From an uncultured Curvibacter sp. (GTDB lineage Bacteria; Pseudomonadota; Gammaproteobacteria; Burkholderiales; Burkholderiaceae), in assembly GCA_946481355.1 (NCBI GenBank), contig CAMLNH010000025.1:1-13942 (forward strand): a stretch of 13,942 nucleotides of DNA, given 5' to 3'. Shown here in pieces: positions 13,395 to 13,942 of this stretch. The notes below the pieces were generated by a model. The model saw only the letters and a list, made by a program, of their open reading frames with translations. It was not told the DNA's origin and did not search any database. The translations under genes and the position numbers were made by a program. Position 1 is the first letter of the stretch; each line of letters begins with the position of its first letter.

Positions 13395-13942
13395 TCAGGC
13401 CAGACCGAGCACGCGGCGGCGGCGCTCCATCATGCGCCAGACAAAGGGCGTGAAGATCAGCTGCATGGCCAATTCCATCTTGCCGCCAGGAATGACGATG
13501 GTGTTGGCGCGGCTCATCCATGAGTTGTCGATCATGTTGAGCAGGTAGGGGAAATCGATGCCCTTGGGGTTGGCGAAGCGGATCACCACCATGCTCTCGT
13601 CGGCGCTGGGAATGTCGCGCGCGATGAAGGGGTTGCTGGTGTCCACCACCGGCACGCGCTGGAAGTTCACGTGCGTCAACCCGAACTGCGGCACGATGTA
13701 GTTCACGTAGTCGGGCATGCGGCGCAGGATGGTGTCCACCACCGCTTCCTGGCTGTAGCCGCGCTGGGTCTTGTCGCGGATGAGCTTCTGTATCCACTCC
13801 AGGTTGATGGAGGGCACCACGCCGATCAGCAGGTCGGGGTACTGCGCGATGTTGACCGTGTCGGTCTTGACCGCGCCATGCAGGCCCTCGTAGAAGAGCA
13901 TGTCGGTGCCCGCGGGAATGTCTTGCCACGGGGTGAAGGTGC
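13395..13942 (-). CDS. cbbP: Phosphoribulokinase (CbbP type), C-terminal part only
   Basis: Phosphoribulokinase makes ribulose 1,5-bisphosphate from ribulose 5-phosphate and ATP, the step that feeds RuBisCO. About 182 codons are visible, beginning at the right edge with TFTPWQDIPAGTD, then MLFYEGLHGA and GVVPSINLEWIQKLIRDK. NFQRVPVVDTSNPFIARDIP, PADES-type text and GGKMELAMQLIFTPFVWRMMERRRR follow, all characteristic of the proteobacterial class I enzyme (about 290 residues). The ATP-binding P-loop lies outside the window. The wording is closer to Calvin-cycle CbbP as I recall it from Cupriavidus than to the E. coli PrkB homologue, but the two are related. It converges with the CsoR-family gene. 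Whether it belongs to a cbb operon cannot be seen. Confidence 0.93.
   Translation of the reverse strand, partial: TFTPWQDIPAGTDMLFYEGLHGAVKTDTVNIAQYPDLLIGVVPSINLEWIQKLIRDKTQRGYSQEAVVDTILRRMPDYVNYIVPQFGLTHVNFQRVPVVDTSNPFIARDIPSADESMVVIRFANPKGIDFPYLLNMIDNSWMSRANTIVIPGGKMELAMQLIFTPFVWRMMERRRRVLGLA

Overview
The window looks like the chromosome of a GC-rich betaproteobacterium of the order Burkholderiales, probably Comamonadaceae-like. That placement is inferred from codon and base composition, from the protein families and their order, and from one GC-rich intergenic repeat of a kind I associate with Comamonadaceae. No RNA gene, insertion sequence or CRISPR array is visible.

Region 1 (1-4338) is an efflux module. 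A minus-strand set runs from an alpha/beta-hydrolase-fold protein to a periplasmic adaptor and then to an RND permease that is cut by the left edge. The permease and adaptor resemble the MexEF type. A divergent LysR-family regulator on the plus strand (3424-4338) probably controls the set. The hydrolase-fold protein appears to have lost both its nucleophile serine and its catalytic histidine.

Region 2 (4374-5519) is a divergent pair of exported proteins: a small lipoprotein of unknown family on the minus strand and a periplasmic DsrE-family protein with a single conserved-type cysteine on the plus strand.

Region 3 (5581-12859, all minus strand) is a complete sulfur-oxidation cluster. Its transcription order is small cytochrome c, soxC, soxD, soxY, soxZ, soxA, soxX, soxB. 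SoxYZ carries the sulfur substrate on the SoxY C-terminal cysteine. SoxAX loads thiosulfate oxidatively, SoxB releases sulfate hydrolytically, and SoxCD oxidises the bound sulfane sulfur. Together these are enough for periplasmic oxidation of thiosulfate to sulfate without stored sulfur. The intergenic gaps carry unexplained structure: a strong intrinsic terminator between soxX and soxB, a 28-nt perfect inverted repeat between soxZ and soxA, a GC-rich repeat between soxC and soxD, and a near-identical 12-mer in front of both soxC and soxY.

Region 4 (12957-13942) holds a CsoR/FrmR-family regulator divergent from the sox cluster, with an atypical cysteine pattern. Convergent to it is the C-terminal part of a phosphoribulokinase of the CbbP type, followed in frame by what may be the tail of a lost gene. 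Sox genes next to a phosphoribulokinase suggest possible chemolithoautotrophy, but no RuBisCO is in view.
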